Shown: in pieces, positions 1 through 7,369 of the stretch
How the letters are laid out: the number at the start of each line of letters is the position of its first letter
How positions within the stretch are numbered: position 1 is the stretch's first letter
IMG/VR virus record: IMGVR_UViG_3300048091_000226
Span: 1 to 53,415 of that record
From: a virus
Direction: 5' to 3' (one strand)
Length of the DNA: 53,415 nucleotides
The notes under the pieces: generated by a model
What the model was told of the DNA's origin: nothing
What the model saw: the letters and a program-made list of their open reading frames with translations, nothing else
The model's database searches: none
Position numbers and translations under genes: made by a program

Positions 1-99
1 GCTGTTCAGAAGCTTTTGCACGATGCGGGTTTTGGCGACGCTACCCGTTTTTTCAGCAGCCTGTTCTGGAGTGCCTGGTTAACGTGTAAAACAGTCTGA
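1..99 (+). CDS. C-terminal end of a chromosomal gene, possibly a SAM-dependent methyltransferase
   Basis: An open frame enters from the left edge and stops at TGA 97-99, leaving 32 residues. The visible part has the pattern LLHDAGFGDATRFFSS followed by LFWSAWL, which resembles the end of class I SAM-dependent methyltransferases, where an AGF turn is followed by an aromatic beta strand. Nothing of the SAM-binding core is visible, so the family is a guess. It lies on the host side of the attachment site and points toward the tRNA-Ser remnant on the opposite strand. Confidence 0.4.
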   Translation, partial: AVQKLLHDAGFGDATRFFSSLFWSAWLTCKTV

Positions 100-160
100 A
101 TGGCAATCTGAGTGGCAAACGCTCCGCCTAGAGATGGCAGGGAAAGCCAAACCCCAGAAA

Positions 161-192
161 CGACAAAGCCCTGATAAATCAGGGCTTTGTCG
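161..192 (-). terminator. Rho-independent terminator of the tRNA-Ser locus
   Basis: A 15-bp perfect stem (CGACAAAGCCCTGAT with its complement) around an AA centre lies 8 nt beyond the tRNA 3' end when read on the minus strand. The T-run after it is short (TTTC). Its position just past the tRNA makes a tRNA terminator the natural reading and marks this side as host DNA. Confidence 0.7.
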
Positions 193-200
193 TATAAAGA

Positions 201-260
201 TGGCGGAGGCGATGGGATTCGAACTCATGGACCTGTTACAGTCGACGGTTTTCAAGTCCG
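201..260 (-). other. attL: 3' 60 nt of a tRNA-Ser (anticodon TGA), phage attachment core
   Basis: Read on the minus strand, the segment contains the anticodon arm ACTTGAAAACC, the start of the variable arm, the T-arm GGTTCGAATCC-like sequence (here GAGTTCGAATCC), the acceptor strand CGCCTCC and the terminal CCA. This matches the 3' two thirds of a bacterial tRNA-Ser(UGA). At 261 homology stops abruptly and A/T-rich phage-like sequence begins, so the D-arm and 5' acceptor strand are absent. This is what a tyrosine-recombinase phage leaves at one junction after integrating into a tRNA 3' end. The fragment is not a functional tRNA. The intact copy should lie at attR, which I cannot find in the window. 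Confidence 0.85.
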
Positions 261-299
261 AAGAATAAACGTTATATATCAATTGGTTAGCCTTTATCA

Positions 300-373
300 G
301 TTTCCGCAGCAGAGCCTTCTACGATGCTCTGGAGGCCGCTGAAATCAAGGGGCGGCTCTTTACTTGCGGAAAC
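300..373. repeat. Imperfect inverted repeat between attL and int
   Basis: GTTTCCGCA at 300-308 is the exact complement of TGCGGAAAC at 365-373. Inside it AGAGCC (311-316) pairs with GGCTCT (354-359). It lies downstream of the integrase stop and next to attL, so it could be a transcription-ending structure or part of the attP recombination site. Sequence alone does not decide. Confidence 0.4.
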
Positions 374-395
374 GAAATTGGCCTGTTTTTTGGCT

Positions 396-1463
396 TCATC
401 GGGTGGGCTTTACGATCTCCCCGACGCGTCGGTAAACCGTCTCAGTGATCCGCTTGTCGGTATGTCCGAGCAGCCGACTGGCGTGCCCCAGATCGTCGAT
501 TTCGCTCGCTGCCTTTGGCCGGATATCCCTGAACTGGAACTGCCGAATACTTGCCGCGAGCGCTGGGTCTTCGTTTTCCAGCGCTTTAACGATGGCTACG
601 TTGCGTGCATCGTCGAAGCGCAGACGGAGCATCGGCGCGGTAACCCTGCGACCATCCTCGGTGACGATTAGGTAAGGGTTCCGGACGGCGCGCGCCTTTC
701 GTTGCTCGAGCAGCCTTTCAATCAGCTCGCCCAATCCGTTGATGATCTCCCCTGCATCAAGCCGAATACGCAGCTTCTTCGAGGTCTTGCCCTGGGCGAC
801 TTGCAGGAAGCTGTCGATGACATCCGTGGCGCGCATTGACAAAACGTCGGCCGGGCGCTGAGCAGTGAAATAGGCCAGGTCCATGGCATCCTTCAGTTCG
901 GGCGATGCCGCTCCGTAAACAGCGTTCCAGATGGTCGCGTCGGCGTAGAAGTCGCGCGGCGTTTCTTTGTTCTTGCGCACGCCAGACGCTGGGTTCTCTT
1001 TGTCGGTGATGCCCCACTCCCTGGCGATGTTGTAGATGTGCGAGAGCAGCGAGATTTCGCGGTTCGCCCGAACCTTGCCGGTTCGCTTGTCGCGGTACTG
1101 CGCGATTGCCTGCGGCGTCACTGCGTTGATTGGCGCATCGCTGAATGCCTTCCTGAGCTGCGTCAGCGAGAGCAGGTTGTCCTTCTGGGTTCTCGGCTTC
1201 TTGCCGGGGATGATCTCAGCTTCGTAACGGTCAAACACCTTGCCCAGCAGCGTGTTCTTCGCCGGCACCGGCTTGCAGTCGAGCTTCGCCCACTCCGCCT
1301 TGGCAATGTCCAAATCCCCGCCAAGAGGAATTTCAATCCTCTTCCCCGCATCATCCTTCCCGTCGTAGTAATACCCTACCCACTGCACACCGCTTTTCAG
1401 CGTTCTGACCCGCCGGATCATCCGAGGCGGCAGGTCTCTGTTTGCTGCCTTTCTTGGGCGCAT
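396..1463 (-). CDS. int: Phage tyrosine recombinase (integrase)
   Basis: This 355-aa tyrosine-family site-specific recombinase would integrate and excise the prophage at the adjacent tRNA-Ser core. The N-terminal part (about 1-150) has the basic arm-binding and SAM-like core-binding look, and the catalytic domain follows. Box I Arg lies in TAQRPADVL (about residue 205). Box II reads RDIRPKAASE, with Arg315 as the second catalytic arginine and Arg312 in place of the usual His of HxxR, a change I also associate with related phage integrases. His334 lies in LLGH and the nucleophile is Tyr344 in ETVYRR. The ATG follows the DUF4224 stop by 3 nt, with GGTAAGGA serving as both stop context and ribosome site, so the two are co-translated. 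Its stop lies 135 bp from the tRNA fragment, the normal int-att arrangement. Confidence 0.95.
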   Translation of the reverse strand: MRPRKAANRDLPPRMIRRVRTLKSGVQWVGYYYDGKDDAGKRIEIPLGGDLDIAKAEWAKLDCKPVPAKNTLLGKVFDRYEAEIIPGKKPRTQKDNLLSLTQLRKAFSDAPINAVTPQAIAQYRDKRTGKVRANREISLLSHIYNIAREWGITDKENPASGVRKNKETPRDFYADATIWNAVYGAASPELKDAMDLAYFTAQRPADVLSMRATDVIDSFLQVAQGKTSKKLRIRLDAGEIINGLGELIERLLEQRKARAVRNPYLIVTEDGRRVTAPMLRLRFDDARNVAIVKALENEDPALAASIRQFQFRDIRPKAASEIDDLGHASRLLGHTDKRITETVYRRVGEIVKPTR

Positions 1464-1466
1464 TCC

Positions 1467-1703
1467 TTACCCCACGCGTGACAGGTCCAGCGACCAAGCC
1501 TCGGCCGCAACATTTTCTGCTGAGGGTTTTACCCCGGCCAGCTTCATTCGGGCATAGACCCGGCCGACGACGGGGCGCCGCGCACCGGTCAACACGTACT
1601 TCCAGCCATTTTGATTGAGCCATCCAAGCTGGCGCGAGGGAATTTGATAGCCCGTGATAGCGGCCAGCTCTTCCTCGGCGAGAGTTTCACTTTGAATTTC
1701 CAT
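1467..1703 (-). CDS. DUF4224 domain protein upstream of int
   Basis: A 78-aa protein beginning MEIQSETLAEEELAAITGY. The pattern of acidic EEEL, then ITGYQ, then a WL...GW pair and a G-RPVVGRVYA stretch matches the DUF4224 family, small proteins commonly encoded directly before phage integrases in Pseudomonas and other proteobacteria. I chose the internal ATG at 1703 because the family begins close to the EEEL motif. It is transcribed with int. Its position suggests a recombination directionality or accessory role, but the function is not established. Confidence 0.75.
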   Translation of the reverse strand: MEIQSETLAEEELAAITGYQIPSRQLGWLNQNGWKYVLTGARRPVVGRVYARMKLAGVKPSAENVAAEAWSLDLSRVG

Positions 1704-1928
1704 GTTGATGCTCCATGCCGCGCGTGGCGGCACAAGGTGGTTGTAGGGGTAGGTGGATTGAGGAAAATCAGATGAGGGGTGTTAGGCAGGCTGAATGGCT
1801 GAACTAAGGTTGATTGGTTCACCTCGCTAGTTGCGCAAGCGCTTTCTCCCCTGAAGGTAACTGGCGGGGTGAACCCCATCACTGCGGCCACTTGTAGCAG
1901 TACACATAATCGAACCAGGCGAGCGCGA

Positions 1929-2242
1929 TCATGGCCTCACCTCGCGGCGCGCCCACTGCACATAGGGGCCATCATCCGTGTCGAAAATGCCGAGCAGGAA
2001 CCAGCCATCATCGGGCGGCGTCTCAGGTTCCCAGCCGAGGCAGTGGGCCTCGCCATCTTCCCAGTAGGGGTGGGCGTCCAAGTCGGAATCCATGTGCCAG
2101 CCGATGACCTTTAGGCCCTGAGCTTCGAGCCATGCTTCCATGCCTCGGCGTCTTCATCGAACTCCGGGATATCCGGGTGATACCAATATCCGTCATCGCC
2201 TCGCACGACTTCGACGGGGCCAATCAACTTTTCTTCAGGCAT
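1929..2242 (-). pseudogene. Frameshifted small phage protein
   Basis: Two overlapping minus-strand frames look like halves of one gene. The first (ATG 2242, good AAGGAC ribosome site, stop 2111) reads MPEEKLIGPVEVVRGDDGYW and runs to FDEDAEAWKHG, then a short nonsense tail. The second frame (ending at 1929) continues with AWLEAQGLKVIGWHMDSDL and finishes DGPYVQWARREVRP. Inserting one G near 2130-2137, to give AAGGCATGG instead of AAGCATGG, would join them into one acidic protein of about 104 aa. I know this pattern (VEVVRD-GYW ... WF-L-IHDTEDGP-VWARR) from small early proteins of Pseudomonas prophages; no function is known. It could be a genuine one-base deletion or a sequencing error. Confidence 0.6.
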
Positions 2243-2387
2243 GACTTCGTCCTTGCCGCTATAGCGGCTGACTTTGATAGAGGAGGGCGTTACAGAAGGG
2301 AGTGCGACTTTTGATTAAATCTGCGCAGGGGGATACGGCAGCTCTAAGCTGGGAGGTACAAAAGTGCCTCCCGCTATTTGCCTGAAA

Positions 2388-2927
2388 TCAGTGAAATACG
2401 CCGCTTTCTTCCGCGCTTTCAAGTCTATCGGCGTATGGGTTCTTCGCGAACTGCGCTACTTTTGTGAATATGAGTCGATCTTTTTCGTCACGCTCTTTTG
2501 CGTAACGTAAAACTTCAAGTGTATTGGCATCAATGATTTTTATATGCATTGATTCCGAGCTTTCATCGTCCCAAAGCTCTACATAGCCTACTCGCTCACT
2601 CTGCCTAGCATAAAGCTCGTACGGTATTGAACGTATTTGTTCTTCATTGTAAGCAAAGCGTTGCATCCCAAAGTACAAGCCGTTTACCGCTCGGTCACTT
2701 GTGGCGGTTGGTATAGGGTTCGGGATCGATGTAATAATGAAACCAGAGCCGTTATCGGTAGCCCACTTATGGCCGTCGATCACTTTCTCTAGAGCTTTAA
2801 TTTGAGCGCCAAATTCCCGGCTGGATCTATCCCGAGGCAGTTCCTGATACTGAAAATCCAGCTGAGCAAAGGCGGCACTCGAAACGCCGAGCAGGCAGCT
2901 GAGAGCGACAGCAAACTTTAACTTCAT
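2388..2927 (-). CDS. Exported protein of unknown function
   Basis: A 179-aa protein with a classical signal peptide: MKLKFAVALSCLLGVSSAAFA, with cleavage likely after AFA. I chose the ATG at 2927 over an upstream one because it starts directly with the signal sequence and has an AGGGAAAA ribosome site. The mature part is hydrophilic and mixed alpha/beta (…LPRDRSSREFGAQI…, …GSGFIITSIPNPIP…) with no motif I recognise. The base composition is more A/T-rich than the phage core. A periplasmic protein in the lysogeny region is typical of a moron expressed from the prophage and altering the host envelope. Confidence 0.65.
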   Translation of the reverse strand: MKLKFAVALSCLLGVSSAAFAQLDFQYQELPRDRSSREFGAQIKALEKVIDGHKWATDNGSGFIITSIPNPIPTATSDRAVNGLYFGMQRFAYNEEQIRSIPYELYARQSERVGYVELWDDESSESMHIKIIDANTLEVLRYAKERDEKDRLIFTKVAQFAKNPYADRLESAEESGVFH

Positions 2928-2985
2928 TCCATTTTTCCCTGTTGAATGCGGCTGCATCAGAGCGATAGCCAATCGCCATTCTTGC

Positions 2986-3615
2986 TCAAGGGGTGGCCGT
3001 TTTCAACATCGATACCAGGTCATGGGCATTCACAACCGGCTTCGGCGTGTAGGTCAGCGTGCCGTCGAGAATCGCCGCCTTGATGGCTTCAAACTCCCAG
3101 GCGTAATACTGCGACTCGACGTAGACGCGCATTTCGCCGTAGTCGTGCTGCTTGCGCCTGATAAATGCCTCCGCGGCGTCCTTGGTGAAGTTGCTGTTCA
3201 CTATCTCCCAGCGCTTGTTCCAGCCGGTGACGGTGTGGTCGTCGAGTTCGGCCAGGAACTCCCACTGGTCATCTTCATCAAGCTCAAGGAAATCGCACTC
3301 GTTGCTTTCTTGAGTGGCCCGGTTTATCTCAGTCTGCTCGTCTTCGTCGAGATCCTCCCAATATTCAACCGGGGTGAACCACGATTGATCTTCAAGGCAC
3401 ACGACCAGGCCTTCGGCATAGTCCGGCTCGAAGCCGTAATCGATTCGCTTGGTCTGTACCGTGAACAGGGCGCAGGCCGTGTGGTGCCATTTAACGCCGG
3501 CGCCGTTGCAGTCATGGCGAAGGCGTTCTACGAAGTCGGCCCAGGTCGCTACATCGAGGTTGGCACCGTTCGCCAGGGTCGGAAGCGGCTCGGCCGGTTT
3601 GTTTTCTGTGGGCAT
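2986..3615 (-). CDS. Hypothetical acidic phage protein
   Basis: A 209-aa protein starting MPTENKPAEPLPTLANG. The ATG at 3615 is preferred because AGGA lies 6 nt upstream. The middle is very acidic (DLDEDEQTEIN, LELDEDDQWEFL), the C-terminus is rich in aromatics (YVESQYYAWEFEAIKAAI), and neither signal peptide nor membrane segment is present. I recognise no catalytic motif. It follows the exported protein by 58 bp on the same strand and probably shares its transcript. Small acidic early proteins of this kind can act as DNA mimics or inhibitors, but that is only a possibility. Confidence 0.6.
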   Translation of the reverse strand: MPTENKPAEPLPTLANGANLDVATWADFVERLRHDCNGAGVKWHHTACALFTVQTKRIDYGFEPDYAEGLVVCLEDQSWFTPVEYWEDLDEDEQTEINRATQESNECDFLELDEDDQWEFLAELDDHTVTGWNKRWEIVNSNFTKDAAEAFIRRKQHDYGEMRVYVESQYYAWEFEAIKAAILDGTLTYTPKPVVNAHDLVSMLKTATP

Positions 3616-3707
3616 GGGCGTCCTATGCCGGGGCATGCCCGGGCGGTGGTGGGTGGTGAGAGATCAGCTAAAGTGAGCGATCAGCTAGGCTCAACGGTGA
3701 GAGAGAA

Positions 3708-4526
3708 ATGAAGTACGAAAAACCTCAGAAAGGAAATCCTCATAATCTGACTATCAAGCAACATGTATTTCCAAGAGCAAGTATCGAAAGGTTTTACAAT
3801 TCAAATGGTTTTGTTTCTGTCTTTTGCAAGGAGCAAGCGAAAGTTATTCCTATGAGATCTTCTAATGATTTTTTTTGTGCCAAGAGAGTTTGGGATCAAA
3901 GAACAGAGGTTTCAATTGGTAAGCAGATCGAAGATGAATTTCAATCATTAGTCAGAGCAATTGAATCAGGAACTGTTACGGACATTGGGTATTTCGAGAA
4001 AAGGGTGGTTGAAGAGTTCTATTCTTTATGGCGAACAAGGCACCGTTTTCTTTTGCACGGACTGGATGACATACCTCTAAATGGCATCGATGGCGAATCT
4101 TTGACTGTAGATCAGCAAGAGCTCATGGAGAAACGTCACGTCATATTTTTCAGAGATGGCATGATGCCGGGGCGGTTCGCCGCAGGAATTCATGTAGTGA
4201 GATATATGGATTATTTTCTGCAATCAAACATGAACATGCAATGGGGGATCGTTCGTTGTGTGGATGGCGAGTTCATAGTTCCAGACTGTTTTGAGGATAT
4301 GATGATTGTTCCGATAGCTCCTAAAATTGCACTCATGGCAGATCAACCAAACTCCATTATAACTAGGGATGAAGTTGCTGTAGTAAATAGAGTGGCAATA
4401 AACCGATCTTCGAAATATTATTTTGCTAGCAACCTTTCTTTGTGTCCTGTAATTTCTTATTCCTCGCCGCGCCTGCAAAGGCTGTTTGCTCCAGACTCTA
4501 CGCAGCAGCCTTTAGCGCTTCGATGA
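3708..4526 (+). CDS. DUF4238-like accessory protein
   Basis: A 272-aa soluble protein whose N-terminus (NLTIKQHVFPRASIERFYN, then GFVSVF) follows the DUF4238 pattern, in which a His-rich 'H-VP+--L+-F' opening is followed by a beta hairpin. No established activity is known to me. It is clearly more A/T-rich than its neighbours and is transcribed against the surrounding minus-strand operon. It converges on, and overlaps by 29 bp, the 3' end of the methyltransferase gene. This is the signature of a moron acquired separately from the phage core, possibly for phage exclusion or host modification. Confidence 0.6.
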   Translation: MKYEKPQKGNPHNLTIKQHVFPRASIERFYNSNGFVSVFCKEQAKVIPMRSSNDFFCAKRVWDQRTEVSIGKQIEDEFQSLVRAIESGTVTDIGYFEKRVVEEFYSLWRTRHRFLLHGLDDIPLNGIDGESLTVDQQELMEKRHVIFFRDGMMPGRFAAGIHVVRYMDYFLQSNMNMQWGIVRCVDGEFIVPDCFEDMMIVPIAPKIALMADQPNSIITRDEVAVVNRVAINRSSKYYFASNLSLCPVISYSSPRLQRLFAPDSTQQPLALR

Positions 4527-5421
4527 TCCGTTGGCCTGCTAGTGGTGGTACCGCGTTGCCGGCCATGTGCATGGTCAAACGATGATTGTCCGGCCGCTTA
4601 GTGTCGGCCGGGAACGACATGGCCGCGAGAGCCTCATTGGCCGAGAGCATTCGCATTTCATCGCCACGCACCAAAGCCCACCGGTCAAGTGTGGTGATGG
4701 TGCCGATCGGCCTATCCAGGCTGCGACCAGTCAGGCCAGAGCCGGATCCGTAGTAGGGCATGATGAAACGATCACCGAAGCGCTCCCGGCCATTTTTCAC
4801 GCGGAGGAGTGTCGATTCAGCCCGGCCAGGCTTCACTACCTTGCTCCAGTTGCCCGCGTCGAAATCGATGAAGGATGAGGCTGGGACATGCCGACGCTGG
4901 TGAAGCTGAAGGTTCAGCGGTGCTTTACTCCTGGTGCAGACCAGAAACAGGCGAACCCGGTGCTGCGGCACGCCGAGATCCGCGCAATCGACCACATGGG
5001 GCGCGATCATGTAGCCGAGCGCTGCCATTGCCTGCGACCACGCGGGGTACAGGGCCCAGGCCGTGAATTCTTCGACGTTCTCGACCAGCACAACTTCTGG
5101 CCGGTGGAACTCGGCAGCCGACACAACCGCCCAGGCTGTTGATCGCGATGCGTCGTGCTGAGCGTTCCCAGACTTCTTGCCGCGCGCCTTCGAATGCCCC
5201 TGGCAACACGGGGAGGCGAGCATGATGTCGTGGGCCGGAACCTTTGACCAATCCGCCTGGTGCAGGTCTTGGCAGATGTGAATTGCATCCGGGTGGTTGG
5301 CGCTGTGCCACTCGACGGCGACAGGCCAGTGATTGGCGGCCCAAAGAACGTCGATGCCGGCATTGCGGGCACCGGTTGACCATCCGCCGAGACCGGCGAA
5401 CAAATCGATTGCTGTGGGCAT
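4498..5421 (-). CDS. DNA (cytosine-5) methyltransferase
   Basis: A 307-aa C5-cytosine methyltransferase that would transfer methyl from SAM to a cytosine in a specific duplex site. Motif I is DLFAGLGGWS (residues 6-15). Motif IV reads SPCCQGHS with catalytic Cys73; the usual proline before it is Cys72. Motif VI is ENVEEF, motif VIII GVPQHRVRLF and motif X GNAVPP. All core motifs are present in order. The target-recognition region between VIII and X is short. No restriction endonuclease is adjacent, so it is an orphan enzyme, probably protecting phage DNA from host restriction or affecting regulation. Its target site cannot be read from sequence. Confidence 0.9.
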   Translation of the reverse strand: MPTAIDLFAGLGGWSTGARNAGIDVLWAANHWPVAVEWHSANHPDAIHICQDLHQADWSKVPAHDIMLASPCCQGHSKARGKKSGNAQHDASRSTAWAVVSAAEFHRPEVVLVENVEEFTAWALYPAWSQAMAALGYMIAPHVVDCADLGVPQHRVRLFLVCTRSKAPLNLQLHQRRHVPASSFIDFDAGNWSKVVKPGRAESTLLRVKNGRERFGDRFIMPYYGSGSGLTGRSLDRPIGTITTLDRWALVRGDEMRMLSANEALAAMSFPADTKRPDNHRLTMHMAGNAVPPLAGQRIIEALKAAA

Positions 5422-5470
5422 GGAGAAACCTCGCGGTTATAGTTCGCCGCATATTTGGATGGAGGTGGTT

Positions 5471-5920
5471 GTGAGTCAGCGAGAATTGGGCGTTGTAGTT
5501 GCCGAGTTTCGATCGGCACTGAAAGAATTGGTCGAGATGGGACATTGGTTCGGTGTCAGCATAACCAAGGAGTTCCCACACGCCTCGTGCGATGACTCCT
5601 CGTTGCTGTTGGCCGCTTACCTCGCTGACCAAGGCTATCCGGGCGCGCTGAGAGTTCACGGGCAATCTGGAGGGTGTAACCGCGAACTGAACTCACACGT
5701 ATGGCTTGACTTGGACGGTACGCTCATCGACATAACCGGTAGCCAGTTCGAGGACTATGAGCAACCAGAAATCGTAATTGCAGAGCACGATCCATTTCTT
5801 GCAAGCTTTAAGCCTGAGCGAGAGCGGAGAATTGCGGATTTCCGCGAAACGGAGCATCTGCCCAAATATCATTTCTATAAGGATTACGACGCAATCTGCG
5901 GGCGCATACTGGCAATTTGA
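5471..5920 (+). CDS. Putative Cys-His-Asp (transglutaminase/papain-like fold) protein
   Basis: A 149-aa protein. The GTG at 5471 is chosen because GGAGG lies 5 nt before it; an in-frame ATG at 5459 overlaps that ribosome site. Conserved-looking features are Cys40 in HASCDDSSLLLAAYL, His76 in NSHVWLDLDG and Asp87 in LIDITGSQF. This spacing and the helix after the Cys match small transglutaminase/cysteine-protease-fold proteins common in Pseudomonas genomes. No signal peptide is seen. It starts 50 bp from, and is divergent to, the methyltransferase, and converges on the PP-loop gene. The enzymatic role is inferred from the triad only. Confidence 0.6.
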   Translation: MSQRELGVVVAEFRSALKELVEMGHWFGVSITKEFPHASCDDSSLLLAAYLADQGYPGALRVHGQSGGCNRELNSHVWLDLDGTLIDITGSQFEDYEQPEIVIAEHDPFLASFKPERERRIADFRETEHLPKYHFYKDYDAICGRILAI

Positions 5921-5924
5921 GGGG

Positions 5925-6794
5925 CTAGTCCCCGCAGAAGCAGCCTATGTCTTCCGCCAGATAATCGAAATCGAGATCCGTTTGCCTAGCGCGCTGATCC
6001 GCTGACCAGGCCAGTGACCGGTAGTTAGGCCGGTCCTGTCGGAACACCTGGCCGAATCGCTCCTCGGCGCCAGACCACCAGATCACTCGGGACGGGTCGT
6101 CCATGATGGTCTTAATCAACTTGCCTTCGTTCTTCTTCCAGCACAGGTCGCAGTTGCCGAAGTCGGAATTCATACCGAGATCGAAAGGCTGGGCTGTCCA
6201 GAACACGTCAACGTCCTCCTTGGTGACGCCAGCCGAGTAGGAGGGGCAGACGTTATCCCAGCGCGTTCCGCCGCGGTCATTGGCGGCCATCATGCGGTGG
6301 TAGCGTTTCGGCTCGTCGTAGCGGATGCCGACGACACAATCCCATTCGGTGTAGCCAAGAACTCGCATGTGCTTCTCGCCGATCTTCACCTTCAGGTAGG
6401 CGGTGCACATATTGTTGGAGAAATTTGGCAGCACCGGCGGCAGGTTCTTTTCGGCCTTCCGGTACGCGGCGTAGTACTCGAGCATCATCGTGAACGGTTC
6501 GCCGTTCCGACTGGCCGTTTCGAAGTCCACTAGCCGGTACCAGGGAGCGTCATCCGGCTGGCCGTAAACGCGACACCACTCCATCCAGACGATGTTCACG
6601 CCCCAGCGTTTGGCGATCTGGTCGATGAAGATCAGCGTTTCCTCGCGCTCCTTGCCGGTGTTCTGGAAGAACAGGTGCACGTCTTCCGGTAGGGCACCGC
6701 CATGCGCTTCGAGAATTTTGTAGACCATGTGCCCGCTGGTGCGACCACCGCTGATGCCGATCTGGGCCGGACCCGTGATCAGATAGGGATTCAT
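5925..6794 (-). CDS. PAPS-reductase-like PP-loop ATPase
   Basis: A 289-aa protein of the adenine nucleotide alpha-hydrolase (PP-loop) superfamily, usually annotated in phages as phosphoadenosine phosphosulfate reductase. The N-terminal loop reads ISGGRTSG (residues 14-21), the SGGxxS pyrophosphate-binding signature, followed by HLFFQNTGKEREETL, the usual 'NTG' strand and helix. Cysteines NCDLCWK and the terminal CFCGD could bind a metal or Fe-S cluster. No sulfate-assimilation genes are near, so a nucleotide or nucleic-acid modification role is as likely as sulfate reduction. It ends 4 bp from the stop of the convergent Cys-His-Asp gene. Confidence 0.8.
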   Translation of the reverse strand: MNPYLITGPAQIGISGGRTSGHMVYKILEAHGGALPEDVHLFFQNTGKEREETLIFIDQIAKRWGVNIVWMEWCRVYGQPDDAPWYRLVDFETASRNGEPFTMMLEYYAAYRKAEKNLPPVLPNFSNNMCTAYLKVKIGEKHMRVLGYTEWDCVVGIRYDEPKRYHRMMAANDRGGTRWDNVCPSYSAGVTKEDVDVFWTAQPFDLGMNSDFGNCDLCWKKNEGKLIKTIMDDPSRVIWWSGAEERFGQVFRQDRPNYRSLAWSADQRARQTDLDFDYLAEDIGCFCGD

Positions 6795-6895
6795 AACTGC
6801 TCCAGATAGCCGATTGCCTCGCCGGCTGGCGTGATTTGTTAGAGTGGGGTATTTGTGTTCGGCCCGGCATGGAGCCGGAGGGGAGAGTTTTGAAA

Positions 6896-7369
6896 ATGGC
6901 TCAGGAATTGGCGATGGTTACGGTCGGCGTTATTTCTGCCGTTTCAGTTTTAGCAGGGTCTGTTTGCACTTGGATTTTGAACAATATTACGGCTACCGAA
7001 GCAGCTAAGCGTCTGGAGCAGAGTGCAGTTCGTCACTCAATAGAGGAAAAGTACTTGATGGTTCTCTCGGGAACTGAGCTTTTCCTACGTGCACGGCTCA
7101 AAAATATGGATCTTGAAAAAGACCTGGCGCATTTGAATGCCGTAATTCGACTCTTTGCAAATGATGATGTCAAAACAAAACACAGCGCCCAATCTGACGC
7201 GGTAGCGGCCTATCAGGACGTTTTTTACGGATCTCAAAATCAATACGAATCTCTGAGCGATGCAAGTGAGGATTTTCCTGAAGAGTGGCGAAAGTTAATG
7301 GTAGCGCTGAACGAATTGTCGGGATCGATGCACGCCCATATCCAGTCACTGAAATCATTCCCAAAGTAG
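6896..7369 (+). CDS. Membrane-anchored helical protein of unknown function
   Basis: A 157-aa protein with one N-terminal membrane segment (MVTVGVISAVSVLAGSV) and a long charged, mostly helical remainder (EKYLMVLSGTELFLRARLKN…). ATG 6896 has a GGAGGGGAG ribosome site 8-10 nt upstream; a TTG two codons earlier is also possible. It is A/T-richer than the core genes, stands alone on the plus strand and is closed by a perfect hairpin at 7369-7395. Topology and context fit a lysogenically expressed moron at the inner membrane, for example a superinfection-exclusion protein, but no family is recognised. Confidence 0.55.
   Translation: MAQELAMVTVGVISAVSVLAGSVCTWILNNITATEAAKRLEQSAVRHSIEEKYLMVLSGTELFLRARLKNMDLEKDLAHLNAVIRLFANDDVKTKHSAQSDAVAAYQDVFYGSQNQYESLSDASEDFPEEWRKLMVALNELSGSMHAHIQSLKSFPK

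Noticed and set aside
1878-1932. A 17-codon minus-strand frame (MIALAWFDYVYCYKWPQ) starting as ATGA on the stop of the frameshifted gene.
   Set aside because: Too short to support, no independent ribosome site, and the upstream gene is itself broken.
2350-2371. GGGAGG ... CCTCCC hairpin downstream of the exported-protein gene as a terminator.
   Set aside because: Only a 6-bp stem with a 10-nt loop and no U-tract on either strand.
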